Source of the DNA: Photobacterium indicum
Lineage (GTDB): Bacteria; Pseudomonadota; Gammaproteobacteria; Enterobacterales; Vibrionaceae
NCBI RefSeq assembly: GCF_003026215.1
Contig: NZ_PYOC01000001.1
Span: 682,001 to 746,000, forward strand
Direction: 5' to 3'
Length of the DNA stretch: 64,000 bases
Within the stretch, counting starts at the first letter, position 1; each line of letters opens with the position of its first letter. The translations under genes were made by a program, and so were the position numbers. Below the pieces are notes generated by a model that was not told the DNA's origin, searched no databases, and saw nothing but the letters and a program-made list of their open reading frames with translations. Shown here piece by piece: positions 55,576 to 64,000 of this stretch.

Positions 55576-55722
55576 CTATTTTTTTGTAGGAGTGGCATCG
55601 CTAGTTGGAAAATAGGGTGTGCACCAGCCACGGTCTTCTATATACCAAGTGCAGTGTCCAGACGCCATCGCTACGTTAGCAAAGAATAAGCTAATGGCAA
55701 TGAGTAAAGCTTTTAACTTCAT
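55576..55722 (-). CDS. Very small exported protein
   Basis: A 48-residue protein from the ATG at 55722 behind AAGGAAAG. Nearly half is a signal peptide (MKLKALLIAISLFFANVAMA); the mature part of about 28 residues has two Cys and aromatic residues (HCTWYIEDRGWC) and could be a disulphide-bonded peptide. Function unknown. It lies antisense to nothing else, between two mal transcription units. Confidence 0.6.
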   Translation of the reverse strand: MKLKALLIAISLFFANVAMASGHCTWYIEDRGWCTPYFPTSDATPTKK

Positions 55723-55932
55723 AATTACTTTCCTTATGGAAGTGGTCATTGCATACATATAGAACAGATTCTTTTGTGATTTATTGCACAAAAGTTTTTT
55801 CATAGGATTTAATTCTAGTCATAAAAATATTTTCTGACGCTGATTTGGATAATTTATTTATTTGAAAAGTGAGTGTCACGACTGATATTGAAAGGATTTC
55901 ACTGCGTAATAATGAGTCTCTATCCAACATAA

Positions 55933-56011
55933 TGTGTTCAGTTTCACAGAGTTGGGCAAAACTAACGGGGGCGTAGGGAGGGGGATGATGCTCATTATAC
56001 TGAGGGGAGGC
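55933..56011 (+). promoter_or_regulatory. malE1 promoter: CRP-like site, MalT-like boxes and -10
   Basis: CRP-like TGTGT-TCAGTT-TCACA at 55933-55948; GGGGCGTAGGG at 55978-55988, four bases, then GGATGATG at 55993-56000; -10 TATACT at 56006-56011. The box pair and spacing recur upstream of malE2. Confidence 0.7.
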
Positions 56012-56051
56012 AGAATGCATCTATCAATAAGAATAACAACGGAAATCAATT

Positions 56052-57236
56052 ATGAAACGTGTTCTTAAAACTCTGACTCTTTGTTCTATAACAGCTGCAC
56101 TGGCTTTTCCTATGGCCGCTTCGGCGATGCAGGAAGGTGAAATTCTTATTTGGATTAATGGCGATAAAGGCTATGACGGTCTAGCTGAGGTTGGTCGCCA
56201 GTTTGAAGAAGATACCGGTATTAAAGTAAACGTTCAGTACCCTGAGTCGCTAGAATCAAAATTCCAGCAGGTTGCTGCGACGGGTGGCGGTCCGGATATT
56301 ATTTTCTGGGCACATGACCGCTTTGGTGGTTATGCAAAATCAGGTCTACTTGCAGAAGTTAAACCGTCTGCAGAATTTAAGGACAAGTTAGTTGATTTCA
56401 GCTGGGATGCTGTGACTTATGACGGCAAGTTAGTGGGTTACCCTGTTGCTGTTGAATCGCCATCGCTTATCTATAACAAAGATCTATTGGCTGAGGCTCC
56501 TGCGACTTGGGAAGAGTTGATTGCCATCGAAAAAGAAATGAAGGCGAAAGGCAAGAAAGCCATCATGTGGGATGTGAAGAATGCTTATTTCACATGGCCA
56601 ATGATTTCGGCAAATGGCGGTTACGCTTTCAAGAAAACTGAAAATGGTTTTGATGGCAAACAAGTAGGTGTTAACAGCGAAGCAGGTATTGCTGGTTTAA
56701 GCTTCTTGGTTGACTTAGCGAAGAAAGGTGTCGTCTCTCCTGATATGGATTACGCCGTTGCAGAATCTGAATTTAACAAAGGCAACGTGGCGATGACCAT
56801 CAATGGTCCATGGTCGTGGGGTAACCTTGAAAAATCTAAAATCAACTACGGTGTCGCTGTTCTACCAACGTTGAATGGTGGTAAATCAAACCCATTCGTT
56901 GGTGTATTAAGTGCAGGTATTAATGCTGCTAGCCCGAACCAAGATTTGTCGGTTGAATTCCTTGAGAATTATCTACTGACTGATGAAGGCCTTAAGACTG
57001 TCAATGACGACAAGCCATTAGGTGCTGTTACGTTGAAGTCATACCAACACATTTTGTCTAAAGACAGCCGAATTGCCGCTACGATGACCAATGCTGAAAA
57101 CGGTGAAATCATGCCTAATATTCCTGAAATGACGGCATATTGGTTTGCTGAAGGCGCCGCGATTGAAAACGCACTGCTAGGTCGTCAAACAGTAAAAGAA
57201 GCGCTTGATACAGCGGCTTCTCAAATCAAAAAATAA
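56052..57236 (+). CDS. malE: Maltose/maltodextrin-binding protein, paralogue 1
   Basis: Periplasmic binding protein of 394 residues: signal peptide ending FPMAASA, then [17 protein letters not shown], the typical MalE start (E. coli [14 protein letters not shown]), [15 protein letters not shown], and [16 protein letters not shown]. Delivers maltodextrins to MalFGK2. It is about 70 percent identical by eye to the second malE at 63243. It is followed by a hairpin and then by a debranching enzyme rather than malF. Confidence 0.93.
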   Translation: MKRVLKTLTLCSITAALAFPMAASAMQEGEILIWINGDKGYDGLAEVGRQFEEDTGIKVNVQYPESLESKFQQVAATGGGPDIIFWAHDRFGGYAKSGLLAEVKPSAEFKDKLVDFSWDAVTYDGKLVGYPVAVESPSLIYNKDLLAEAPATWEELIAIEKEMKAKGKKAIMWDVKNAYFTWPMISANGGYAFKKTENGFDGKQVGVNSEAGIAGLSFLVDLAKKGVVSPDMDYAVAESEFNKGNVAMTINGPWSWGNLEKSKINYGVAVLPTLNGGKSNPFVGVLSAGINAASPNQDLSVEFLENYLLTDEGLKTVNDDKPLGAVTLKSYQHILSKDSRIAATMTNAENGEIMPNIPEMTAYWFAEGAAIENALLGRQTVKEALDTAASQIKK

Positions 57237-57275
57237 GTCGATTCTTAGCCTATAGCAGGTTGTAATCATCAATTC

Positions 57276-57307
57276 AATGCGCAGGCCTAGTCTGCGCATT
57301 TTGCTTT
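57276..57307 (+). terminator. Hairpin between malE1 and the debranching enzyme gene
   Basis: AATGCGCAG and CTGCGCATT pair, followed by TTGCTTT. It may be a partial terminator giving malE excess. Confidence 0.75.
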
Positions 57308-57374
57308 CTGAATAGCCTATTTCGACAATGAATATAAAGAAGATCGCGGTATCTATTACTGATAAGGAATACAA

Positions 57375-60170
57375 GTGAACAGGTTAGCACAAGCACCATA
57401 TAACGAGCAGCTGTACGTTAAAGGCACATTTAATGGTTGGGGTGATGACACTCCGATGTCTTACCTTGGTGAAGGCTGCTATCAGGCTGTAATTTGCCTT
57501 TCGGCGGATCAGCATAGTTTCAAAATTACCGATCAGCAGGGCAGTGAGTTGCTGACTTTTTCTGCTGATAAATACAAAGCAGTGGCATGTTCTGTCGATC
57601 AGGTTCAGCCTTTAATGGCTGCGAAGGGGATTGGCAATGACCTGACGTTTCTAGCACCTAGTACTGGATTGTATACGGTTACTTTGACAGTGATAGGTAC
57701 GCAGCCATCCTTACTGATTTCATTCGGTGGTGAGAATAACGATGCGGAACCTGATCGCGAACTTATTCAAGCTGAGTTTGTTATCCAATCAAAAACTGGC
57801 ACGTTACTCGCTAAAGCAAAGCCAGTTCTAAAGCCCCAAGAATTATTTGAGCAGCTGGCTATTGAGGTGAGTGAAAGTGCGCCGTTTGTGTTTGGCGACA
57901 ATATCGATGGTTATTATGAAGGTGCAACCCATGGTTTTGTTGCAGCCGGTAAATACCGTCATAAGCAGGGTTGGTATCTAGGTACGTTTGCATCGTTTGT
58001 TGATGGTGTTGTTAATAATAAAAATGATGCCCAGAACGCAGAAATTCTACCTTACGGCGTGACACATTATTATCAAAACCAAGCGTTAGATACGATGATG
58101 CTATTTTCGCAGCAACGCGCATCAGCACTAACCGTTTCTTCGGAAAATGCAGCGACCTTGGCTATTGCTCCACAGCTTAATCTTGCGATTAATACTTCGT
58201 CGGTAAAAGTTTTCGGTAACGGAATGGTGTATGAACTTGATTCATCTTTGCGTCAGGAAAATACACCATCCTTTATAGCTATTTGTGCAAATAAGTCTTT
58301 CCGATTTAGGGAAGCAACGTTCACCGAGATGCCTGCGTTGAAAGAGGTGATGCACCTAAGTGGCAGTCATGTTAAACCTGTGATTGAAACCAGCCAAAAA
58401 GAAACCAGCTTTACCGTTTATCTGGCTTTTGCTGAGACAGAAGAGCAGGCCATTAAGCAGGCTAATGCGCTGCTGGAGCAAGATGGCTACACATTGCATC
58501 AGCAACAAACCTATGACATGTTGACACAGTCTTACCTATGGACCTCAGATCTTGAATACAACCGCGCATTAATGTGGGCAAAGGCATCGGGTAAAGTTTT
58601 TGTCTCTAATGAATTTGGTAAAGGGATTTGGGCGGGCTTACCTTGGTTCAAAGATTGCTGGGGACGTGACTCTTTCATCGCTTTGCCGGGTATTACATTG
58701 GTTAATGGTGACTTCGATGATGCTAAGACCATCATTGATAACTTCGCCTCTATGCAGTTAACCGATGATCAAAGCTTAAATTATGGTCGGATCCCGAACC
58801 GTGTTACCAGCTTGACCAACATTATCTATAACACGACGGATGGTACACCGTGGATGGTACGGGAAGTATGGGATTACTTGCGCTATAGCGGTGATCTTGA
58901 TTATGCGAAAACGATCTACCCGATCGTGCAGACATACATTGATGGAATCGAGAAAAATTATCTGGATCAACACGGCTTGATGACTCACCGTGATCCTGAT
59001 ACTTGGATGGATGCCAAGTTAGAAGGCAAAGTACCTTGGTCGGCAAGGGGCAACCGCGCCAATGATATTCAGGCGTTGTGGTATACCAGCCTGAAGGTGG
59101 CGATTGAACTGGCTCGGTTGAATCAGGATCAGGCATCTGCTTTGCGCTATCGTGCAATGGCAGATAAGGTGCAATTCAGTTTCCAAAAGATGTTCTGGGA
59201 TGAGCAGACTGAAATGCTGGCCGATCGCCTGAAGGAAGATGACGGCCGTGATTTGCAGGTACGCCCGAACCAGCTAATGACCTTAACGGTACCTTTTGAC
59301 GGTGGCTTGGTTGATCAGTTGATTGGTGCGAAGGTGGTGAAAAATGCAGTAAGTGAATTATTGTACCCTTGGGGAATCACGTCGCTATCGCAGTATGATC
59401 CTGATTTCCACCCGTTCCATGCCAATCGAGATGAATACCATAAAGATGCTGCTTACCATAACGGAACGATTTGGGGCTGGAACGCAGGCTTTACTGTTTC
59501 AAGCTTGGTGAAGTATGGCTATGCTGATTTTGCTTATGAACTAACAAAAAACCTATCTCAGCAGATTCTATCTATTGGTCATCGTGGGGCAATGAGCGAA
59601 AACCTAGATGCTTTCCTGAGCACCGAAGGAGGATTGACGACGACGGGAACCTATGCACAAGCATGGTCTGTGTCAGAATTTACTCGTAATGGCTATCAGG
59701 ATTATATGGGCTTTTCGCCGAACCTCTTGACCGATAAGGTAACATTGGCTCCTTGTCTACCTTCATCGTGGCAGTCTGCACAGGCGGTATTGCGCTTTGG
59801 TAACGATAATGCCTTGAATGTCAGTTTTGAACGCTCTGAAAACGGCGCAGAAAACTATCAGCTGAGTTACCGACATGTATCTGGGGAGCAGCTTGAGTTA
59901 GTATTGTTTGCGGATGATAAAGCTAAATATCAACTCAATCTTGAACTTGGAGAGCAGGTCGTGACGGTTAGCTTCGATCCAATGAAAGCAGTTGCTGAAG
60001 TGAACGGTAAACGTGTGGGTCTTATTTGTGTTCAACCGGGTTATCAGGCTCAAATTGGTGAGTTGCAATTTGCACAACCGGATTTGGAGCTTGATTTCAG
60101 AGTGCTAAAAAACCAACATGTTTTACAGCAACAGGTCGAATCGAGCGGTTTTGCTAAGGCAACAGATTAA
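57375..60170 (+). CDS. Amylo-alpha-1,6-glucosidase-like protein with N-terminal glycogen-binding domain
   Basis: A 931-residue cytosolic protein. It opens with a CBM48/E-set-like module (LYVKGTFNGWGDD, residues 13-25), followed by a beta-rich region and, from about residue 390, an (alpha/alpha)6 barrel of the glycogen-debranching GDE_C / GH133 type. The catalytic-region signatures GLPWFKDCWGRDSFIALPG and DPDTWMDA are present. A C-terminal beta domain follows. It would remove alpha-1,6-linked glucose from limit dextrins, complementing GlgX. The GTG start follows TAAGGAAT. No similar gene is part of the enteric mal regulon. Confidence 0.82.
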   Translation: MNRLAQAPYNEQLYVKGTFNGWGDDTPMSYLGEGCYQAVICLSADQHSFKITDQQGSELLTFSADKYKAVACSVDQVQPLMAAKGIGNDLTFLAPSTGLYTVTLTVIGTQPSLLISFGGENNDAEPDRELIQAEFVIQSKTGTLLAKAKPVLKPQELFEQLAIEVSESAPFVFGDNIDGYYEGATHGFVAAGKYRHKQGWYLGTFASFVDGVVNNKNDAQNAEILPYGVTHYYQNQALDTMMLFSQQRASALTVSSENAATLAIAPQLNLAINTSSVKVFGNGMVYELDSSLRQENTPSFIAICANKSFRFREATFTEMPALKEVMHLSGSHVKPVIETSQKETSFTVYLAFAETEEQAIKQANALLEQDGYTLHQQQTYDMLTQSYLWTSDLEYNRALMWAKASGKVFVSNEFGKGIWAGLPWFKDCWGRDSFIALPGITLVNGDFDDAKTIIDNFASMQLTDDQSLNYGRIPNRVTSLTNIIYNTTDGTPWMVREVWDYLRYSGDLDYAKTIYPIVQTYIDGIEKNYLDQHGLMTHRDPDTWMDAKLEGKVPWSARGNRANDIQALWYTSLKVAIELARLNQDQASALRYRAMADKVQFSFQKMFWDEQTEMLADRLKEDDGRDLQVRPNQLMTLTVPFDGGLVDQLIGAKVVKNAVSELLYPWGITSLSQYDPDFHPFHANRDEYHKDAAYHNGTIWGWNAGFTVSSLVKYGYADFAYELTKNLSQQILSIGHRGAMSENLDAFLSTEGGLTTTGTYAQAWSVSEFTRNGYQDYMGFSPNLLTDKVTLAPCLPSSWQSAQAVLRFGNDNALNVSFERSENGAENYQLSYRHVSGEQLELVLFADDKAKYQLNLELGEQVVTVSFDPMKAVAEVNGKRVGLICVQPGYQAQIGELQFAQPDLELDFRVLKNQHVLQQQVESSGFAKATD

Positions 60171-60215
60171 GTGAATTAACGCGATGCTTTTATAAAGATA
60201 GAATTTTATAAATAT

Positions 60216-60244
60216 AGAAACGCTGCCCAATGGGCAGCGTTTCT
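60216..60244 (+). terminator. Terminator after the debranching enzyme gene
   Basis: AGAAACGCTGCCC and GGGCAGCGTTTCT (13 bp) with an AAT loop. Confidence 0.85.
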
Positions 60245-60288
60245 GTATTTATGACCATATCACCCTGTTGTTACTCATGGATAAAGTG

Positions 60289-60468
60289 TTACTCATCGAT
60301 AAAGATTTTCCCTTCTATCGAGTAGGGTTCATTTTCATCATAAAGGTTGTCTTTGCCTCTAAGCTGCTTCATTTGGGTTTCAAGCGATTTTGCTTCCTGA
60401 TAGTTACCTTCTTGATAAGCCATATAGATTAGCTGTTCGATATCTTCGATTGTGTTGTGGCTGCTCAT
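60289..60468 (-). CDS. Small acidic protein of unknown function
   Basis: A 59-residue protein from the ATG at 60468 behind AGAGGATC. Helical and acidic (TIEDIEQLIYMAYQEGNYQE, ending SIEGKIFIDE), perhaps a TPR-like helical pair. It is preceded by the esterase remnant, same strand. Function unknown. Confidence 0.6.
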   Translation of the reverse strand: MSSHNTIEDIEQLIYMAYQEGNYQEAKSLETQMKQLRGKDNLYDENEPYSIEGKIFIDE

Positions 60469-60574
60469 GTCATGATCCTCTATCAAAGAGACTGCTGATT
60501 ATCTCTATCTGTTTAGTTACACCATTGGTGGTGTCACTAATCCCTTACCAGTATAAGTTTAGGTGTGTGGCCGT

Positions 60575-61413
60575 TTAACGGCAATAAAGTTGTTCAATCA
60601 TGGCCGGGAAGCGTCTTGCCCATGAACTTTCACTATGAACAGCATCTTCTTCAATAAGCAGTTTGCAGCTTATTTTCTTATCTTTTTCTTGCAGCTGGTG
60701 GTGAAAGCGTTTTGCACCATTAAGGTAAAGATTTGGGAAACCGCGCAATGTGTGATCGCTGGTCTCGTTCGTTCCTATATCCATATAGACATTGATAGGT
60801 GCTGTAATTGGGGTTGCTTGGATACAGTCGCTCATGTCCGCTTCAGCAAACCAAAATGCAGGTGAAAATACTCCAGCGCAACCGAATACGGATTGGTATC
60901 GCAATGCGATGTATAAACTGATCAGCCCCCCCATTGAACTACCTGCTATCGTATTGTATTCGCGTTGATGGAGAGTACGATAGTGCTGGTCGATATAGGG
61001 TTTTAGTGTTTCGACGATAAAAGCACTATAAGCTTCACCTTCGCCACCTAGAGTCTGTCTGGTATTACCCCACCAAAAGGCCAAGGAGAGTATTCATCCG
61101 AACGCCCCAAGCCATTTTTCAGTGGGCTGTTATCAATAGCAACGAGAATAATGCCATCAGTTTTACCTTGCTGTTGCATGTGATCGAGGTGTTCGCCAGC
61201 TTGCCAACTCATACCAGCAATACAGAGATTTGGTTCAAAGACATTTTGCCCATCATGCATATAGATAACCGGATAGCGCTTTGTACTGCTGTAATAATCC
61301 GCTGGAAGATAAACTCGAATACAGCGCTGACGTTTTAGCTGGGGCATATCAAAGGTTGGTAATAGAACCATTCTATCTGGATCATAGGTTTTAACTCGAG
61401 CGTCAAAGATCAT
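60575..61413 (-). pseudogene. Alpha/beta-hydrolase esterase, split by a frameshift
   Basis: Two overlapping frames together make one enterochelin-esterase-like hydrolase (COG2819/COG2382 type). The N-terminal part (ATG 61413, behind CGGAG) has IRVYLPADYYSSTKRYPVIYM and HDGQNVF and runs to a TAG at 61048. The C-terminal part (60575-61084 frame) has EGEAYSAFIVETLKPYID, the nucleophile elbow GSSMGG, and VHSESSWARRFP with the catalytic His. The frame change falls between 61048 and 61084, close to short T and G runs. Either a real inactivation, a programmed slip or a sequence error. Such esterases occur in alpha-glucan loci. Confidence 0.8.
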
Positions 61414-61450
61414 GTAAAGCTCCGTGTTAGTGCTGTAAAATTCAGACACA

Positions 61451-61485
61451 AAAAAGCGCTGTCGTATGAATGAGCAGCGCTTTTT
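61451..61485 (-). terminator. Terminator after malK
   Basis: AAAAAGCGCTG and CAGCGCTTTTT; T-run on the minus strand. It separates malK from the esterase. Confidence 0.85.
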
Positions 61486-61508
61486 GTTATAGAGAAAAAC
61501 AGAAGGGC

Positions 61509-62618
61509 TTATATGCCGGTTTCTTGGTATAGACGACGGCAGGCACGACCATCGCTATGGAATAAATGACAACGGTGTGCAGGTATGCCTACTTTAAAGC
61601 TATCGCCAGCTTCTACTTGTAGTGTATCCGGACGACGATAGATGAAATCTGCATCCACGTGATCTAGGTGGATATAGGCTTGAGTTTCGTAGCCTAGCTT
61701 CTCGACAACTTGTACTGTACCTTCGATGCTTGTATCACCTTCTTCAGCTGATACAAGGTGTTCAGGGCGAATACCCAGTGACATACGGTCGCCTTTCGTG
61801 ACTGTTGTGCCATCAACAGGGATCCAGAATGCTTTTCCATCAGCCGTTTGTACCATAACGCGCTCATCTTCAACTTGTTCGATAAACACACTCATGAAGT
61901 TCATCTTTGGTGAGCCGATGAAGCCAGCAACAAAGCGATTCTGTGGATAATGGTATAACTCTAGTGGTTTACCGACCTGAGAAACATAACCACCATCAAG
62001 AACCACGATTTTTTCAGCCATGGTCATTGCTTCAATTTGATCATGCGTTACGTAGATCATGGTACAGCCGAGCTGTTTGTGCAGCTTAGCAATTTCGATG
62101 CGCATTTGAACACGAAGCGCGGCATCTAGATTCGATAGTGGTTCATCAAGTAGGAATACATTGGGCTGAGACACAATGGTACGACCAATCGCAACACGTT
62201 GACGTTGACCACCAGAAAGTGCTTTAGGTTGGCGTTCAAGTAAGTGTCCAAGCTGAAGAATATCAGCTGCGTTATTAACGCGTTTTTTGATCTCGCCTTT
62301 ATCTGCTTTGGCTAATTTCATACCGAAAGACATGTTGTCGAAGAGATTTAAGTGCGGATAAAGAGCATATGATTGGAATACCATCCCAACCCCACGATCA
62401 GAAGGCGGAACGTCATTCATGCGTTCTTTGCCGAAGTATAAATCGCCCGACGTGATATCTTCCAAACCAGCGATGCAACGAAGAAGAGTTGATTTACCAC
62501 AGCCTGATGGACCAACAAATACTACAAATTCCCCTTCAGCGATCTCGAGATCAACATTTTTGGAAATCAGGTTATCTCCATATGCTTTACATACATTTCG
62601 TAAAGTGACACTCGTCAT
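61509..62618 (-). CDS. malK: Maltose/maltodextrin transport ATPase MalK
   Basis: ATPase of the maltose importer, 369 residues from ATG 62618 (behind AAGGCTCG), close to E. coli MalK (371). Seen: [13 protein letters not shown] (Walker A), [13 protein letters not shown] (signature), [13 protein letters not shown] (Walker B), [11 protein letters not shown] (H-loop) and the C-terminal regulatory OB domain (LGIRPEHLV). Divergent from malE2, with a shared regulatory region as in the E. coli malE/malK locus. In enterics MalK also inhibits MalT. Confidence 0.95.
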   Translation of the reverse strand: MTSVTLRNVCKAYGDNLISKNVDLEIAEGEFVVFVGPSGCGKSTLLRCIAGLEDITSGDLYFGKERMNDVPPSDRGVGMVFQSYALYPHLNLFDNMSFGMKLAKADKGEIKKRVNNAADILQLGHLLERQPKALSGGQRQRVAIGRTIVSQPNVFLLDEPLSNLDAALRVQMRIEIAKLHKQLGCTMIYVTHDQIEAMTMAEKIVVLDGGYVSQVGKPLELYHYPQNRFVAGFIGSPKMNFMSVFIEQVEDERVMVQTADGKAFWIPVDGTTVTKGDRMSLGIRPEHLVSAEEGDTSIEGTVQVVEKLGYETQAYIHLDHVDADFIYRRPDTLQVEAGDSFKVGIPAHRCHLFHSDGRACRRLYQETGI

Positions 62619-63242
62619 CGAGCCTTTTCCTCTAAGTTGTGTTGCCTGCAAGACCTTATTAATAAGACATAGTATTCATGCCGAGTCTTGCGGGTAAAGA
62701 ATTTTTTGGTGTAGTGAAGAAAAAAATGGGTAGCGTAAGTATCATCCAGGCAGTGGAAGAATGGCTACCCTGACCAAATTCCTACTACTTACTTCCCCAA
62801 GAAGTAATAGGATGCTGTCGTTTTCAATAAAGTGTTATTAAAAAATAAAATCTGCATAAAGTAGAGCAGTTAAAGCTTCTTCATCTACCCCATAGGGTAT
62901 GTTTCTCATCTTACGCAACTATCACGATGAAACATCATCCTTGAAAAGAATTTAAAAGGGGGATAAAGGGGGGAGGAGTGTTTGGATCACACTTTGATAT
63001 ACCGGTTACTGATGTGCCCTTTTAATCCAAGTACTATGTGCGTTGTATCACAATCAGGCCACGTTTTTAGATCTGCGTCACTAATTGAAATGACGGAGAT
63101 CACGCTTTTAAATCTTAGGGATGGGGGCGTAGGGCTCAGGATGATGCCGAGGGTTCATTACTGGTGGATGATACAGACTGCAAATTGTGCTGCAGAGGAT
63201 TTTCTGGAGTACAACATATAACAATCATGAAGGATGTTAGCA
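62619..63242. promoter_or_regulatory. malK-malE2 divergent regulatory region
   Basis: From malK to malE: purine-rich MalT-like boxes GGGGGAT (62958-62964) and GGGGGGAGGAG (62968-62978); CRP-like TGTGC-GTTGTA-TCACA (63037-63052); GGGGCGTAGGG (63124-63134), four bases, GGATGATG (63139-63146). The layout resembles the E. coli malE-malK control region, with CRP between two MalT arrays. The frame 62982-63221 over it is not a gene. Confidence 0.7.
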
Positions 63243-64000
63243 ATGAAGAAAGTCCTCAGTACTGTCGCATTTTGTACCCTTGCAGCTTTAGGTTCTGTCT
63301 CTGCACATGCAGCGATTGAAGAAGGCCAATTGACCATTTGGATTAATGGTGACAAAGGTTACAACGGCTTGGCAGAAGTAGGTAAACAGTTTGAAGAAGA
63401 CACAGGCATAAAAGTGACAGTTGCTTTTCCTGATGGTCTATCTGAGAAATTTCCTCAGGTAGCGGCTGCTGGTGATGGTCCAGATATCGTATTTTGGGCG
63501 CACGATCGCTTTGGTGGTTACGCCAAATCTGGTTTGTTAGCTGAAGTTAAACCATCTAAAGAACTAAAAGATAAAATCATCGATTTTACTTGGGATGCTG
63601 TGCAGTACGAAGGTAAGTACATCGGCTACCCAGTTGCAGTTGAAGCACTTTCTTTAATTTATAACAAGGATCTTGTTCCAAACCCACCTAAGAACTGGGA
63701 AGACGTTGAAGCACTAGACAAGAAACTTCAGAAAGATGGTAAGAAAGCCATCATGTGGAACCTAAAAGAACCGTACTTCACATGGCCACTACTGTCTGCT
63801 GACGGTGGCTACGCGTTCAAGTTTACTGCTGAAGGCTACGATGTAAAAGATGTAGGTGTTAACAATGCTGGCGCGAAGCGTGGCATGACGTTTATTAAGA
63901 GCCTTATTGACAAAAAAGTGATCTCTGCCGATATGGACTACAGCATCTCAGATGCTGAGTTTAACAAAGGTAATGTAGCAATGACTATTAACGGCCCATG
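63243..64000 (+). CDS. malE: Maltose/maltodextrin-binding protein, paralogue 2 (partial)
   Basis: Start of a periplasmic MalE from the ATG at 63243 behind AAGGATGTTAGCA; open to the window edge, so the C-terminal third is missing. Signal peptide ends SVSAHA, then [19 protein letters not shown]. The visible 252 residues are closely similar to the malE at 56052. Being divergent from malK in the canonical order, it is probably the main maltose-binding protein and should be followed by malF and malG. Confidence 0.93.
   Translation, partial: MKKVLSTVAFCTLAALGSVSAHAAIEEGQLTIWINGDKGYNGLAEVGKQFEEDTGIKVTVAFPDGLSEKFPQVAAAGDGPDIVFWAHDRFGGYAKSGLLAEVKPSKELKDKIIDFTWDAVQYEGKYIGYPVAVEALSLIYNKDLVPNPPKNWEDVEALDKKLQKDGKKAIMWNLKEPYFTWPLLSADGGYAFKFTAEGYDVKDVGVNNAGAKRGMTFIKSLIDKKVISADMDYSISDAEFNKGNVAMTINGP

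Noticed and set aside
62982..63221. 79-codon plus-strand frame upstream of malE2
   Set aside because: Covers the CRP and MalT-like sites of the malK-malE2 control region and has no protein-like composition.
1..64000. CRISPR arrays, tRNA or rRNA genes, prophage or insertion-sequence transposases
   Set aside because: None seen on reading the window; the only repeats are the TATACCCAAG family and ordinary hairpins.

Overview
The window looks like chromosomal DNA of a marine gammaproteobacterium of the Vibrionaceae, most probably Photobacterium. The basis is gene content (class-I-type maltose regulon with lamB-malM, Amt, tnaCA, DUF2076, YceI/YceJ, large MCPs), moderate A+T content and a dispersed TATACCCAAG-ended repeat. 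The species call is inference; no rRNA or tRNA gene is present.

Layout. (1) 1-8157, all on the minus strand: a UhpA-UhpB-UhpC phosphosugar signalling cassette followed by a three-gene ABC importer best read as AfuABC (hexose-phosphate uptake; the ATPase runs off the left edge). (2) 8353-9943: ammonium transporter amt with a sigma-54 promoter and several NtrC-like enhancer sites. (3) 10715-16998: a chemoreceptor, tryptophanase tnaA with a TnaC leader peptide, a small exported protein, a divergent cold-shock-like protein and rsgA. (4) 17527-22184: a five-gene caa3-type cytochrome c oxidase operon. (5) 22264-30804: mixed single genes, including an HD-GYP protein, an AlkC-like DNA glycosylase, a leucine-rich-repeat lipoprotein, malic enzyme, and an auxiliary-type tryptophanyl-tRNA synthetase behind a short leader peptide with tandem Trp codons. 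(6) 31076-36953: yceJ-yceI, a HAD phosphatase, a Fur-box-controlled fagA-fumC pair, an M20 amidohydrolase and a PepSY protein. (7) 36979-64000: an alpha-glucan region with a cytoplasmic alpha-amylase, glgC-glgA, an alpha-glucosidase with a divergent LysR regulator, a glycogen-binding-domain/phosphatase fusion, glgX, lamB-malM, a further GH13 enzyme, malE1, a large amylo-1,6-glucosidase, a frameshifted esterase, and divergent malK/malE2 (malE2 runs off the right edge).

The alpha-glucan region forms a logical circuit: LamB and MalE/MalK import maltodextrins, several GH13 enzymes and two debranching enzymes break alpha-1,4/1,6 links, and GlgC/GlgA build glycogen. The most intriguing member is the 362-residue protein at 47517-48605, which joins an N-terminal glycogen-binding-like fold to a CX5R phosphatase. 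This is the architecture (not the sequence) of eukaryotic glucan phosphatases such as laforin and SEX4. Shared GGGGCGTAG/GGATGATG elements and CRP-like sites precede lamB, malE1 and malE2 and suggest a MalT/CRP regulon.

A family of structured repeats is scattered through the window: two 266-bp full copies at 4133 and 17170 with compensatory base changes in their stems, plus several internally deleted or degenerate copies, two of which supply stop codons of neighbouring genes.
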